Notes: generated from the letters alone by a model not told the origin. Positions 17,389 to 26,174 are shown, numbered from the stretch's first letter. The stretch is 64,000 bases of DNA from Ruania zhangjianzhongii (GCF_008000995.1 NZ_CP042828.1:4516882-4580881), one strand, 5' to 3'. Made by a program: numbers and translations.

Positions 17389-18525
17389 TCAGTGCGTGCG
17401 GTACTCGCCGAGAAGGCGCACGGCGCCGCCGTGGACGCCCTTAGTGCCGGAGACCAGCTGAGCGTCCGCGCTCTCCTCGACTTCGGCCGCGGCACGCACG
17501 ACGCCGAGCTCCCAGGCGGGCAGACCCCGGTCCGCGCAGGTGGCCAAGGTCGCGTCCAGGCCATCGCCATCGCCATCGACTACAGCCACCATGCCCACAC
17601 CCAGGTTGAGGGTGTTCTGCAGGTCGGTCCAGGGCACTGCGCCGAGGCGGCGGACCAGGTCGAACACCGGCGGCACGGTCCAGGAGTCGCGGTGGACGTC
17701 GGCGACCAGCCCGGCGGGCAGGACCCGGGCAAGATTGGCCGCCAGGCCGCCGCCGGTCACATGGGTGAACGCATGCACCCCGGCTCGTTCGTCGCGCGCT
17801 AGGGCAAGACAGTCCGCGGCGTACACCCGGGTGGGCTCGAGCAGTTCCTCGCCCAGGGTGCGGCCGAGCTCATCCACCTGCCGGTCGAGCTGCCAGCCGG
17901 CGACCTCGATCACCCGGCGCACCAGCGAATAGCCGTTGGAGTGCAGCCCACTCGCGCCCAGGGCCACCAGCACATCGCCCGGCCGCACCCGGTCCGGGCC
18001 GAGAAGATCATCGGCCTCGACCACACCAGTGGCCGCGCCGGCGACGTCGTACTCCCCGGGAGCAAGCAGACCTGGGTGCTCGGCGGTCTCTCCACCCACC
18101 AGCGCGGTGCCGGCCACCTGACAGGCGGCAGCGATGCCGCGGACGATGTCGGCGATCCGTTCCGGGACCACCGATCCACACGCGATGTAGTCGGTCATCA
18201 CCAGCGGTTCGGCGCCGACCACCACGATGTCGTCGACCACCATGCCCACCAGGTCGAAGCCGATGGTGTCGTGGATGTCCAGGGCCTGCGCGATCGCCAC
18301 CTTGGTGCCTACGCCGTCGGTGGAGCTGGCCAGCAGCGGGCGCCGGTAACGGGTCAGTGCCGAGGCGTCGTACAGGCCGGCGAAGCCGCCGACACCGCCG
18401 AGCACCTGAGGGCCGTGGGTGGCGCGGACGGCGTCTTTCATCAGCTCGACCGCCCGGTCGCCGGCCTCGGTGTCGACGCCGGCTGAGGCGTAAGTGATCG
18501 CAGGTGTCGCAGTGGGTTCGGTCAT
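17389..18525 (-). CDS. purM: phosphoribosylformylglycinamidine cyclo-ligase (AIR synthetase)
   Basis: PurM closes the imidazole ring of purines with ATP. The 378-residue product carries the family landmarks YASAGVD, GGFAGLYD, LLASSTDGVGTK (substrate/ATP loop), DLVGMVVDDIVVVGAEPL, ALVGGETAEHPG and the glycine-rich HVTGGGLAANLARVLP. The ATG at 18525 overlaps the purF stop by 4 bp, as in most actinobacteria. The C-terminus is somewhat longer than in E. coli PurM. Confidence 0.95.
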   Translation of the reverse strand: MTEPTATPAITYASAGVDTEAGDRAVELMKDAVRATHGPQVLGGVGGFAGLYDASALTRYRRPLLASSTDGVGTKVAIAQALDIHDTIGFDLVGMVVDDIVVVGAEPLVMTDYIACGSVVPERIADIVRGIAAACQVAGTALVGGETAEHPGLLAPGEYDVAGAATGVVEADDLLGPDRVRPGDVLVALGASGLHSNGYSLVRRVIEVAGWQLDRQVDELGRTLGEELLEPTRVYAADCLALARDERAGVHAFTHVTGGGLAANLARVLPAGLVADVHRDSWTVPPVFDLVRRLGAVPWTDLQNTLNLGVGMVAVVDGDGDGLDATLATCADRGLPAWELGVVRAAAEVEESADAQLVSGTKGVHGGAVRLLGEYRTH

Positions 18526-20063
18526 GGGTGCTGCAGCGCTCCAGCTCCGCCCGGGGTCACGGACAACGAGTGCAGGCCGTCCTCGGGTGCCCCGAGCGGC
18601 AGGTCGGCGTGGCCGGCCAGATCGCCGGCCTGATCGGGTTCCACCGGGACCGGGTAGCTGCCGGTGAAGCAGGCGGCGCACAGCCGGTCGGCGGGCTGTG
18701 CGGTGGCAGCGATCATTCCGTCGGTGGAGATGTAGCCAAGGGAGTCCGCCCCCAGACCGTGGCCGATCGCCTCCACGGTCAGGCCATTGGCGATCAGCTC
18801 GGCGCGGGTGGCGAAGTCGATGCCGTAGAAGCACGGCCACTTCACCGGTGGGGAGGAGATGCGCACGTGCACCTCGGCAGCACCGGCCTCGCGCAGCATC
18901 CGGATGAGCGCACGCTGGGTGTTGCCGCGCACGATCGAGTCGTCCACCACCACCAGTCGCTTGCCCCGGATCACCTCGCGCAGCGGATTGAGCTTGAGCC
19001 GGATGCCGAGCTGGCGGATGGTCTGGCTCGGCTGGATGAAGGTGCGGCCCACGTAGGCGTTCTTGGTCAGCCCCTGGGCGAACGGGATCCCGGACTCGGT
19101 GGCGTAGCCGATCGCGGCCGGTGTGCCGGACTCCGGCACCGGAATCACCAGGTCCGCCTCCGCCGAGTGCTCGCGGGCCAGTGCGCGGCCCATCTCTACC
19201 CGAGCGGCGTTCACCGAGCGGCCGGCGATGGTGGTGTCCGGGCGGGCGAGGTAGACGTACTCGAACACACAGCCCTTCGGCTTGGCCTCGGCGAAGCGCT
19301 GGGAGTGCAGGCCGTCGGCGTCGATCACCAGCAGCTCACCAGGTTCGACCTCCCGAACGAACGCGGCACCCACGATGTCCAGGGCCGCGGTCTCCGACGC
19401 CACCACCCAGCCGCGCTCCAGACGGCCGAGCACCAACGGGCGGATACCCTGCGGGTCGCGTGCGGCGTAGAGGGTGTCCTCCGTCATGAACGCCAGCGAG
19501 AAGGCGCCGCGCAGCCGGGGGAGCACGTCCAGGGCGGTCTGGGTCAGGCTGTGCTCGGCATCGCCATGCAGCAGGGCGGTGAGCACCGTGGTGTCCGAGG
19601 CGCAATCGACGCCGTCGTCGGGCAGATCGATGCCGTAACGCTCGGCGACCAGCCGGGTGAGCGCCCGGGTGTTGGTCAGGTTGCCATTGTGGCCCAGCGC
19701 GAGGGTGCCGGAGGCGGTCGGGCCGAGCGTGGGCTGAGCGTTCTCCCAGGTGCGCGCGCCGGTGGTGGCGTAGCGCGTGTGACCCAGGGCGATGTGCCCG
19801 GTCAGCGTGCTCAGCGCCATGTCGTCGAATACCTGGGACACCAGGCCCATGTCCTTGTAGACGAGGATCTGTGCGCCGTTGCTGGTAGCGATACCGGCAG
19901 ACTCCTGGCCCCGGTGCTGTAGTGCGTAGAGCCCGAAGTAGGTCAGTTTGGCGACCTCTTCACCGGGGGCCCAGACGCCGAACACACCGCAGGCGTCCTG
20001 GGGGGCCTTCTCGCCGGGGAGGATGTCGTGCGTGAGCTGACCGTCACCGCGTACCACGCCCAT
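18522..20063 (-). CDS. purF: amidophosphoribosyltransferase
   Basis: PurF makes phosphoribosylamine from PRPP and glutamine, the first committed purine step. The 513-residue product has a 24-residue propeptide before the nucleophile Cys25 (DACGVFG) and the glutaminase loop YFGLYALQHRGQESAGIA. It has the PRPP motif RLVVVDDSIVRGNT and Cys residues in KWPCFYG and LCAACFTG expected for the 4Fe-4S Bacillus-type enzyme. The start at 20063 (MGVVRGDGQL) fits the usual propeptide length; an upstream extension is Gly/Arg-rich and unlikely. Confidence 0.95.
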   Translation of the reverse strand: MGVVRGDGQLTHDILPGEKAPQDACGVFGVWAPGEEVAKLTYFGLYALQHRGQESAGIATSNGAQILVYKDMGLVSQVFDDMALSTLTGHIALGHTRYATTGARTWENAQPTLGPTASGTLALGHNGNLTNTRALTRLVAERYGIDLPDDGVDCASDTTVLTALLHGDAEHSLTQTALDVLPRLRGAFSLAFMTEDTLYAARDPQGIRPLVLGRLERGWVVASETAALDIVGAAFVREVEPGELLVIDADGLHSQRFAEAKPKGCVFEYVYLARPDTTIAGRSVNAARVEMGRALAREHSAEADLVIPVPESGTPAAIGYATESGIPFAQGLTKNAYVGRTFIQPSQTIRQLGIRLKLNPLREVIRGKRLVVVDDSIVRGNTQRALIRMLREAGAAEVHVRISSPPVKWPCFYGIDFATRAELIANGLTVEAIGHGLGADSLGYISTDGMIAATAQPADRLCAACFTGSYPVPVEPDQAGDLAGHADLPLGAPEDGLHSLSVTPGGAGALQHP

Positions 20064-20165
20064 ATCGTCCCACACCGCGCGGCGCCCGCCGTACCCGCCT
20101 CCCGCTGCGCCCTCCGCGCCCCGCGCCACTCCCCCACACCGGCCGATCCCTGCCCCTCCCCGGGT

Positions 20166-20232
20166 CATCGGAGGTACCCCCGGCGATCGGAGGGAATCTC
20201 TACCCTCACTCCGATCCCGCAAACTACCTCCG
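20166..20232. repeat. palindromic element, left copy (purF leader side)
   Basis: The element begins CATCGGAGGTACCCCCGG and ends TACCTCCGTT. Inside it, GATCGGAG (20185-20192) pairs with CTCCGATC (20209-20216). It is related to the larger palindrome at 21337-21407 on the other side of the AbiEi-like gene. On the minus strand it would be part of the purF leader, so a structural role there is also possible. Confidence 0.55.
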
Positions 20233-20330
20233 TTCGCTGCACCGACGGACTTGCCGTCCCGTTGCCACTGTTTCCACAGCCCGCCGGCGCACGGAATCCG
20301 CGATTGGTAGGGACGTGATGGCCTCGGGCG

Positions 20331-21323
20331 ATGCCATCCTCATCTCTACCTCCACCGCCCGACCTCCCCTTCGGACCTGATGGCCTCGTGACCCATGCGG
20401 CAGCCGCCACGCTGGGACGCCGCGAGCTACTTCGCAGCCTTCATGGTCAGGGGCACCTCGAACGCGTCGCCCGGGGTGCGTACCGGCAGCCGCTGGATAG
20501 GACCCGGCCCGCCATGGAACGCGCGGCGCTGGCCTACCTCCATCTCGTGTTGGCGGCCTCACGGCGGCTACTCCATCCGGTCTTCACCGGATACTCGGCC
20601 GCCGCTCTGTACCGACTGCCTATCGTCGGGCGCTGGCCCCGCGACGTCTACGTGTTGGGCACGGGTGCGCACGGGTCCCGTCGCCCTGGTGTCGTGACGG
20701 TCGGTCAACGACAACAGCTCGAGGTCGTCGAGCGCGACGGCCGGCTAGTCACGTCGGTGGAGCACACCCTGATCCAGCTCTCGCGGATGGCACCCCTGGG
20801 CACCGCACTAGTGGCTACCGACGCTGCCCTGCGTGATCTTCCCTATGTCGGCTGCGAACCACTGACCACACTGGAACGCCTCTGCACGGCTCACGAGGCA
20901 CTGCGCCCGTATCGCGGGTCCGGTCGCGTGCAGGCTGTGCTCTCGCGGGCGACATCCCTGGCTGACGGGCCGCTTGAAAGCGCGAGCCGACTGGTCATCG
21001 AGGAACTGGGGTTCGCGGCACCGGTATTGCAGCGTGGCTTGTGGCTGCCGGTTTCGGGCCAAGATGTCTATCTGGACTTCTACTGGGAAGAGGAGCGGAT
21101 AGCCGGCGAGGCCGACGGCTACGGCAAGTACCTCGGGCCCGGTGGGCCGGGTGTAGCAGCCAGCACGGTCATCGCCGAGAAGCAGCGCGAAGATGAGCTC
21201 CGGGAACAGGTCGCCGGGGTGCTGAGGTGGGACTGGCAAGACATGTGGCGCCGCCAACCGCTGGAGCGGAAGCTCCTCCGAGCCGGCATTCCTCGCCCTC
21301 GACGTTCGTCACGACTGCTGTAA
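20331..21323 (+). CDS. AbiEi antitoxin-like domain protein with C-terminal nuclease-like domain
   Basis: The 330-residue protein has an N-terminal winged-helix region like type IV AbiEi antitoxins (GLVTHAAAATLGRRELLRSL, then ERVARGAYRQP). A C-terminal domain resembles DUF559/very-short-patch-type PD-(D/E)xK nucleases (DVYLDFYWEEERIAGEADGYGKY, then EKQREDELRE). No AbiEii nucleotidyltransferase toxin is adjacent, so it is an orphan. It sits alone between two related palindromic elements and opposite to its neighbours, in an otherwise conserved purine neighbourhood, which suggests insertion. Function is unknown; regulation or defence is inference. Confidence 0.7.
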   Translation: MPSSSLPPPPDLPFGPDGLVTHAAAATLGRRELLRSLHGQGHLERVARGAYRQPLDRTRPAMERAALAYLHLVLAASRRLLHPVFTGYSAAALYRLPIVGRWPRDVYVLGTGAHGSRRPGVVTVGQRQQLEVVERDGRLVTSVEHTLIQLSRMAPLGTALVATDAALRDLPYVGCEPLTTLERLCTAHEALRPYRGSGRVQAVLSRATSLADGPLESASRLVIEELGFAAPVLQRGLWLPVSGQDVYLDFYWEEERIAGEADGYGKYLGPGGPGVAASTVIAEKQREDELREQVAGVLRWDWQDMWRRQPLERKLLRAGIPRPRRSSRLL

Positions 21324-21336
21324 CGGCACCCTCAAC

Positions 21337-21407
21337 CATCGGAGGTAACTTCCGGGGATGGAGGCAAGGTGCAAGCTGCCTCCATCCCCGGAGGTTGCCC
21401 TCCGATG
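21337..21407. repeat. long palindrome, right copy (also a possible terminator)
   Basis: The left arm at 21337-21366 and right arm at 21377-21407 are almost perfect reverse complements of about 30 bp each, with a 10-nt loop. They begin CATCGGAGGTAAC and end TTGCCCTCCGATG. It would form a very stable hairpin after the AbiEi-like gene. The left arm is clearly related to 20166-20196. Confidence 0.8.
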
Positions 21408-21410
21408 AGT

Positions 21411-21453
21411 GGTGGCTGGTGGGTGGTGGGTGGTGGGTGGTGGGATGCTGGCG
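21411..21453. repeat. GGTGGGT tandem repeat
   Basis: About five imperfect 7-bp units of G/T-only sequence (GGTGGGT) directly follow the long palindrome. G-rich tracts of this kind can adopt non-B structures. Confidence 0.7.
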
Positions 21454-21463
21454 GGTGCACCGG

Positions 21464-21533
21464 GCACCGCGCACCGCGCACCGCGCACCAGGCACCAGGC
21501 ACCAGGCACCAGGCACCAGGCACCAGGCACCAG
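21464..21533. repeat. GCACC(GC/AG) tandem repeat, ten 7-bp units
   Basis: Three GCACCGC units (21464-21484) are followed by seven perfect GCACCAG units (21485-21533). The array ends 2 bp from the stop codon of the RNB gene. Perfect identity indicates recent expansion or ongoing slippage. Confidence 0.9.
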
Positions 21534-21535
21534 GC

Positions 21536-23005
21536 TCAGTAGGCGAACTCGACCCGGCGCTCGTCCACATCCGCGCGCGAAAGCCGCACGGTGACCTTCT
21601 CCCCGAGCGGCAGGCCCACCCCGCGGACCCGGGCCCGGATCGCAGGCTCCGCGATCAGGATGGTGCCGCGGATCTCCACACCCTCATCGTCGCCAGAATC
21701 GTCCCCACGCGGGTCATCCACATCCACTACCACACCGGAGAACTTCTGCCCGATCCGCCCACGCAGCATGATCGCCTCGAGCAGGTCCACACAGTGCCGC
21801 TCGTACTCGGACGAGCGGCGGCGCGCACGGTCCATGATCCCGGGCAGATCCGGCAGCGCAGTGCGCACCCAGTCGGGCACCTCCTCGCCGGCGGTCTCGG
21901 CCAAGCAGATCTCCAGCCCGTACCGGTCCACCAGCCGGCGCAGCGGCGCGGTCACGTGCGCATACTCGGCAGCGATCGCGGAGTGCGGGGACGCAGGCGG
22001 GAGGTCGCCGTCGAACGTCAGATAGCCGGAGCCGCGGAACAGCGCCGTCGCCTCGTGGAAGAACGCCGCATGCTCCGGAATCGTGGCGTCAAGGCCGGCG
22101 AGCACCTCGCCGTAGCTGGCGTCGGCGGGCCAGTCGATATCGAGCCCGTGCGCAGCACGTCGCACCCGGTTGATATCGCGCTGCTGCGCCGGTTGCAGCG
22201 TGCGCAGCACGCCGATCCGCGCCGTGCGCATCAGCTGAGCCGCCGCGATCCCGGTGAGCAGGGAGATCTGCGCGTTCCAGTCCTCCACCGGCAAGTTGGC
22301 CCGGTAGACCAGCCGGTACCCGTCGTCGTCGGAGGCCACCTCCTGCTCGGGGATCTCCAACGAAGCCCCACCGCGGGCAATCTCCAGCCGGGCGCGCAGC
22401 ATCCCGATCTCCGGCAGCAGGGAGAGCGACTCCCCCGCCTCGCCGGCATCGATGCGCTGCTGCACCTGCTCGTAGGTGAGCTGCTCCCGACTGCGCACCA
22501 GCGCCCGGCGCACCCCCGCCTCGCGAATCTCGCCCTCCGCATCCAGGCGGATCGTCCACAGGCACGCCGGCCGGGACTGCTCCGGCAACAGGCTCGCGGC
22601 CCCCTCGGAGAGCACCGCCGGGTGCAGCGTGATCGAGGTGTCCGGGCCGTAGAAGGTGACGCCGCGGTCGGCGAGTGCAATATCCAGTGCTCCGCCGGCC
22701 TGCACGAACGAGGCCGGGTCGGCAATCGCATAGTGCACCAGGTAGCCGTCGCCGTCCCGCTCCAAGTACATCGCCTGGTCCAGGTCCTTGGCCCCCGGCG
22801 GATCGACGGTGACCAGTGGCAGTGCGGTGGCATCTTCGGTGGCGGCCGCGGCCTGATCGGCTGCCCGCTCCGCCTCGGCCAGCGCCTCGGGTGGGAACTC
22901 ACCGGGGACATCGAGCTCGGTCCGCAGCTCCGCCAGCAGCGGCGCGGCGATCTTTGCCGCAGCATTGACCAGCCGCAGGTGGCGCTGCGGTGTCGCGTCG
23001 TTCAT
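21536..23005 (-). CDS. RNB-domain ribonuclease (RNase II/R family, short form)
   Basis: The 489-residue protein hydrolyses RNA 3' to 5' by analogy to RNase II. The active-site motif is VDPPGAKDLDQAM, with Asp68, Asp74 and Asp76 conserved but Gln77 where E. coli RNase II has a fourth Asp. The late conserved region SPHSAIAAEYAHVTAPLRRLVDRYG is present. N-terminal cold-shock domains are absent, and only a short S1-like C-terminus (LGEKVTVRLSRADVDERRV) remains. The start at 23005 follows AAAGGGA; its ATG overlaps the stop of the preceding membrane-protein gene. Confidence 0.88.
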   Translation of the reverse strand: MNDATPQRHLRLVNAAAKIAAPLLAELRTELDVPGEFPPEALAEAERAADQAAAATEDATALPLVTVDPPGAKDLDQAMYLERDGDGYLVHYAIADPASFVQAGGALDIALADRGVTFYGPDTSITLHPAVLSEGAASLLPEQSRPACLWTIRLDAEGEIREAGVRRALVRSREQLTYEQVQQRIDAGEAGESLSLLPEIGMLRARLEIARGGASLEIPEQEVASDDDGYRLVYRANLPVEDWNAQISLLTGIAAAQLMRTARIGVLRTLQPAQQRDINRVRRAAHGLDIDWPADASYGEVLAGLDATIPEHAAFFHEATALFRGSGYLTFDGDLPPASPHSAIAAEYAHVTAPLRRLVDRYGLEICLAETAGEEVPDWVRTALPDLPGIMDRARRRSSEYERHCVDLLEAIMLRGRIGQKFSGVVVDVDDPRGDDSGDDEGVEIRGTILIAEPAIRARVRGVGLPLGEKVTVRLSRADVDERRVEFAY

Positions 23006-23565
23006 CGACGTCCCTTTCCGGTCCGCTTCGTCCGGGGCGGCACCCGCGCGGCCCGGTCGGTAAGCATGGCGACGGCGCAGCTCACCAGGATCAGGAACGG
23101 CACCAGGATCGTCACCAGCAGCAAGAAAAGCCCCCAGGGGCTGACACCGCTCTGCTCCGCCGCTACCGGGGTGTAGTCCGCAAGCAGGGCAGCCACCGCC
23201 GATACGAGCAGTCCCACCAGGGCACCGAACACAACGAACCTTTTGTACCGAGGCGCCCGGCGCACGCGCGAGCGGTCGGCGAGACCGGTGACCTCCGACT
23301 CGCCGACCACTGTGCCACCAGCAGCGAGGATCGGTCCGTCCGGATCGGGGCCCGCGCCGGCGGCACCCTCCCGATCGGCGTCCGGGCCAGAAGTAGCGTC
23401 CGGGTCGGGCTCCGCGGGGGGCGCCACGTCGACGGCGGGGTCGGCGGTAGTGGCCCCCGCCGAGTGGGCCCCCGCCGAGTGGGGCGTCGCCGGGTCCGGC
23501 TCCGCCACTGCGGGCTCTGCGGGGGATGCACCGGAGTCCGCGCCACCGCCGTGCTTGATGCTCAT
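23002..23565 (-). CDS. hypothetical membrane protein, two C-terminal helices
   Basis: I do not recognise this 187-residue protein. Residues 1-100 are a Pro/Ala/Asp-rich, probably disordered segment. Two transmembrane helices follow (FVVFGALVGLLVSAVAALLA and WGLFLLLVTILVPFLILVSC), and the C-terminus is strongly basic. It is coupled to the RNB gene by a 4-bp overlap and follows the SCP-fold gene by 9 bp, so the three form one operon. Confidence 0.65.
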   Translation of the reverse strand: MSIKHGGGADSGASPAEPAVAEPDPATPHSAGAHSAGATTADPAVDVAPPAEPDPDATSGPDADREGAAGAGPDPDGPILAAGGTVVGESEVTGLADRSRVRRAPRYKRFVVFGALVGLLVSAVAALLADYTPVAAEQSGVSPWGLFLLLVTILVPFLILVSCAVAMLTDRAARVPPRTKRTGKGRR

Positions 23566-23574
23566 GGTTCGACG

Positions 23575-23934
23575 CTAGCGGACGAACAGGGGCAGCACTG
23601 CATCCAGGTCGGCCCGCTGCCCGGACGCCGTGACCGCACCGGCGGCAACGGCGTCGGCCCAGGTGAGCTGCCCAGTGACCAGCTGCAGCCACGTCTGCTG
23701 GTCGGTCTCCACCACGTTCGGTGGGGTACCCCGGGTGTGCCGCGGCCCCTCGATCACCTGCACCACCCCGGCCGGCGGCACCCGCACCTCCACCGAGGTC
23801 CCGGGCACTCGCTCGCCGAGCTCCTCCAAGGCGTACCGGACGGCGGTGCGCACCTGGGCGGGCTGCGCCCGCCCCGCCCGCCACTCGGCCAAGGTGCGCG
23901 CACCTTCGTCAAGGTCGATCCGCCGTCGTGCCAT
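23575..23934 (-). CDS. sterol carrier family protein (SCP-like, Rv0807-type)
   Basis: The 119-residue protein begins [20 protein letters not shown]. Its second half, with [21 protein letters not shown] and [19 protein letters not shown], matches the bacterial SCP-orthologue family usually found beside purF. The fold is a small hydrophobic-ligand or nucleotide-pocket module. No catalytic activity is established. The start at 23934 is chosen on family length. Confidence 0.75.
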   Translation of the reverse strand: MARRRIDLDEGARTLAEWRAGRAQPAQVRTAVRYALEELGERVPGTSVEVRVPPAGVVQVIEGPRHTRGTPPNVVETDQQTWLQLVTGQLTWADAVAAGAVTASGQRADLDAVLPLFVR

Positions 23935-24072
23935 ACCGCCGAAGATACCGCGCCTGGCCGCGGCACGATCCGCCGTCGATACCGGTGGCTGAGGTCTCCA
24001 TCCACTCCCCCTCGCCCCAATCGGGCTCGCCCGTGTACACTCATTCCCAGGTTGCAGTGAACGAACGTCGAA

Positions 24073-24103
24073 CGCCCCAGACCTGAAGGCTGGGGCGTTT
24101 CTC
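24073..24103 (+). terminator. terminator-like hairpin in the cold-shock mRNA leader
   Basis: CGCCCCAG (24073-24080) pairs with CTGGGGCG (24090-24097), followed by TTTCTCTT. No plus-strand gene ends here, and a TACACT box lies at 24036-24041. The hairpin therefore appears to sit in the 5' leader of the downstream csp gene, where it could act as an attenuator or temperature-sensitive structure. Confidence 0.5.
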
Positions 24104-24179
24104 TTCACCGGATGAAGTCGACGGACACCGTGGCTTCCCAGCGCGAGAATCGGGCTGGATTTTCTGTGAAGGACATCGC

Positions 24180-24383
24180 ATGACCGTAGGTACCGTGAAG
24201 TGGTTCAACTCCGAGAAGGGCTTTGGCTTCATCGCCCCCGAGGACGGCAGCGCCGACGTGTTCGCGCACTACTCGGCAATCGTGGCCGATGGCTACCGTT
24301 CGCTGGAGGAGAACCAGCGTGTGGAGTTCGAGGTGACGCAGGGCCCGAAGGGTCCGCAGGCCTCCAACATCCGCGCTCTCTGA
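24180..24383 (+). CDS. cold-shock protein (CspA family)
   Basis: This 67-residue single cold-shock domain has RNP1 KGFGFI and RNP2 VFAHY flanked by the usual [14 protein letters not shown] start and GPQASNI end. It should bind single-stranded RNA and DNA and melt mRNA structure. It has a leader of more than 100 nt, a common feature of regulated csp genes, and a strong terminator follows. Confidence 0.95.
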   Translation: MTVGTVKWFNSEKGFGFIAPEDGSADVFAHYSAIVADGYRSLEENQRVEFEVTQGPKGPQASNIRAL

Positions 24384-24400
24384 GCCAGCTCGACTGAGCC

Positions 24401-24440
24401 ACGCGTGCCGGTGGCCCCTCTGGGGGTCGCCGGCACGCGT
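24401..24440. terminator. bidirectional terminator between csp and malic enzyme
   Basis: ACGCGTGCCGG and the complementary CCGGCACGCGT bracket a GGCCCC/GGGGTC inner stem around TCTG, giving an 18-bp stem with two wobble or mismatched positions. It lies between convergent genes, so it can serve both. Confidence 0.75.
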
Positions 24441-24466
24441 CGTTAACGCCCCGGCCGATCGCGCAG

Positions 24467-24512
24467 GTACCGCTCACGCCTCGGGCATCATGGTGCCGTA
24501 CCGCTCACGCCT
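24467..24512. repeat. 15-bp direct repeat
   Basis: GTACCGCTCACGCCT occurs at 24467-24481 and 24498-24512 in the spacer after the csp terminator. No function is apparent. Confidence 0.7.
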
Positions 24513-24597
24513 GCGCCCGATCGCGCACTCACCGCAGACTCTGGTCCGGTGCCACGCACATACGGGCCCGGTACCGCGGAACACCTCGCCGCGTGCG

Positions 24598-26013
24598 TCA
24601 GACCTGGGTCACCGGCGGTCGGGACTCGGCGTCTTGCTCGGCCGCAGCCTGCACCGCCTGCGCGATCTTGGTGTGCAGATTCTGGTTGAACACGCTGGGC
24701 ACGATGTAGGTGGCGTTCAGCTCCTCCGGGGACACCACGTCAGCGAGGGCGTGCGCGGCCGCGAGAAGCATCTCGTCGGTGATCCGGGTGGACCGCCCGT
24801 CCAGCAGACCACGGAAGACGCCGGGGAACGCCAGCACGTTGTTGATCTGGTTGGCGAAGTCGCTGCGCCCGGTGGCCACCACTGCCGCGTGCCGGGTGGC
24901 GATCACCGGATCAATCTCCGGCAGCGGGTTCGCCAGCGCGAAGACGATCGCGTTCGGTGCCATCGAGGCGACGTCGGACTCGGTGAGCAGGTTCGGCGCC
25001 GAGACCCCGACGAATACGTCGGCATCTCGGATCACTTCGTGCAGCGTGCCCTGGTGGGCGTCGCCGTTGGTGCGTTCGGCGATCCAGGAGAGCGACGGGT
25101 CGAGGTTCGGCCGGTCGGTGCGGATCACCCCCTGCACGTCCGCGACCACCACGTTCCGGGCGCCAGCGGCAAGCAGCAGCCGGAGGATGGCGGACCCGGC
25201 GGCACCGGCACCGGACTGCACGATCCGCACCTGTCCGATGTCCTTGCCCACCACCTTGAGTGCGTTCGTCAGCGCGGCCAGGGCCACGATGGCGGTGCCG
25301 TGCTGGTCGTCGTGGAAGACCGGGATGTCCAGCTCGGCGCGGAGCCGGTCCTCCACCTCGAAGCAGCGCGGTGCGGAGATGTCCTCGAGGTTGATGCCCG
25401 CGAACACCGGCGCGATGATCTTCACGGTCCGCACGATCTCGTCCACGTCCTGGGTGTCCAGGCAGATCGGGAAGGCATCGATCCCGGCGAACCGCTTGAA
25501 CAGCGCGGCCTTCCCCTCCATCACCGGCAGCGCCGCGGTCGCGCCGATGTTCCCCAGGCCGAGCACGGCTGACCCGTCCGTGACGACGGCGATCGTGTTG
25601 CGTTTGATGGTCAGTCGCACCGCGTCCTCGGGGTGAGCGGCGAGCTGCTGGCTGACTCGTCCGACGCCCGGGGTGTAGATCAGGGAGAGGTCGTCCCGGT
25701 GTCGGATCTGCATCTTCGGCTGGATCTCGATCTTGCCGCCGAGGTGGGCGAGGAAGGTCCGGTCGGAGACGCGGCCGATCACCACACCGGCGATGGTGCC
25801 GAGCGCATCGACGATCCGCTTGGCGTCATCCTCACCACCGGTGGCGCAGGTGACGTCCACCTGGAGGCGGTCCACCCCGGAGGCGGAGACGTCCACAGCG
25901 GTCACCACACCGCCGGCATGCTCGACCGTGGTGGTGATCGTGCTCACCGCCGACGGCTGCGCCGGCATCTCCAGGCGGACAGTAATCGAGTAACTAACGC
26001 TGGGAGAGCTCAT
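24598..26013 (-). CDS. NAD(P)-dependent malic enzyme with N-terminal ACT domain
   Basis: The enzyme oxidatively decarboxylates malate to pyruvate. The 471-residue product has an ACT-like regulatory domain (about 5-85) with predicted amino-acid or effector binding. It is followed by the malic domain (DDLSLIYTPGVGRVSQQL, VTDGSAVLGLGNIGA, EGKAALFKRFAGIDAFPICL, ISAPRCFEVEDRL, FHDDQHGTAIV) and an NAD-binding domain (VQSGAGAAGSAI). It is a stand-alone gene facing csp. Confidence 0.92.
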   Translation of the reverse strand: MSSPSVSYSITVRLEMPAQPSAVSTITTTVEHAGGVVTAVDVSASGVDRLQVDVTCATGGEDDAKRIVDALGTIAGVVIGRVSDRTFLAHLGGKIEIQPKMQIRHRDDLSLIYTPGVGRVSQQLAAHPEDAVRLTIKRNTIAVVTDGSAVLGLGNIGATAALPVMEGKAALFKRFAGIDAFPICLDTQDVDEIVRTVKIIAPVFAGINLEDISAPRCFEVEDRLRAELDIPVFHDDQHGTAIVALAALTNALKVVGKDIGQVRIVQSGAGAAGSAILRLLLAAGARNVVVADVQGVIRTDRPNLDPSLSWIAERTNGDAHQGTLHEVIRDADVFVGVSAPNLLTESDVASMAPNAIVFALANPLPEIDPVIATRHAAVVATGRSDFANQINNVLAFPGVFRGLLDGRSTRITDEMLLAAAHALADVVSPEELNATYIVPSVFNQNLHTKIAQAVQAAAEQDAESRPPVTQV

Positions 26014-26174
26014 CGCCTACCTTCACTAATTTTCCGGCGGCCCCATCGCGGCCGGTGCCAGCCGGGCTCCCCAGATCACGTACTCATGGCGTACCGATCA
26101 GCCCGGTACTCGCCATGGTAGACCTTGCCTCGGCTGCCGGGGGCCGCAGCGGGGGGTGTGTCCCCGGTGCGACC

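Noticed and set aside
20331-21323. AbiE-type toxin-antitoxin system
   Set aside because: No nucleotidyltransferase toxin gene lies on either side.
21464-21533. Possible CRISPR-like repeat array
   Set aside because: Units are 7 bp with no spacers; it is a simple tandem repeat.
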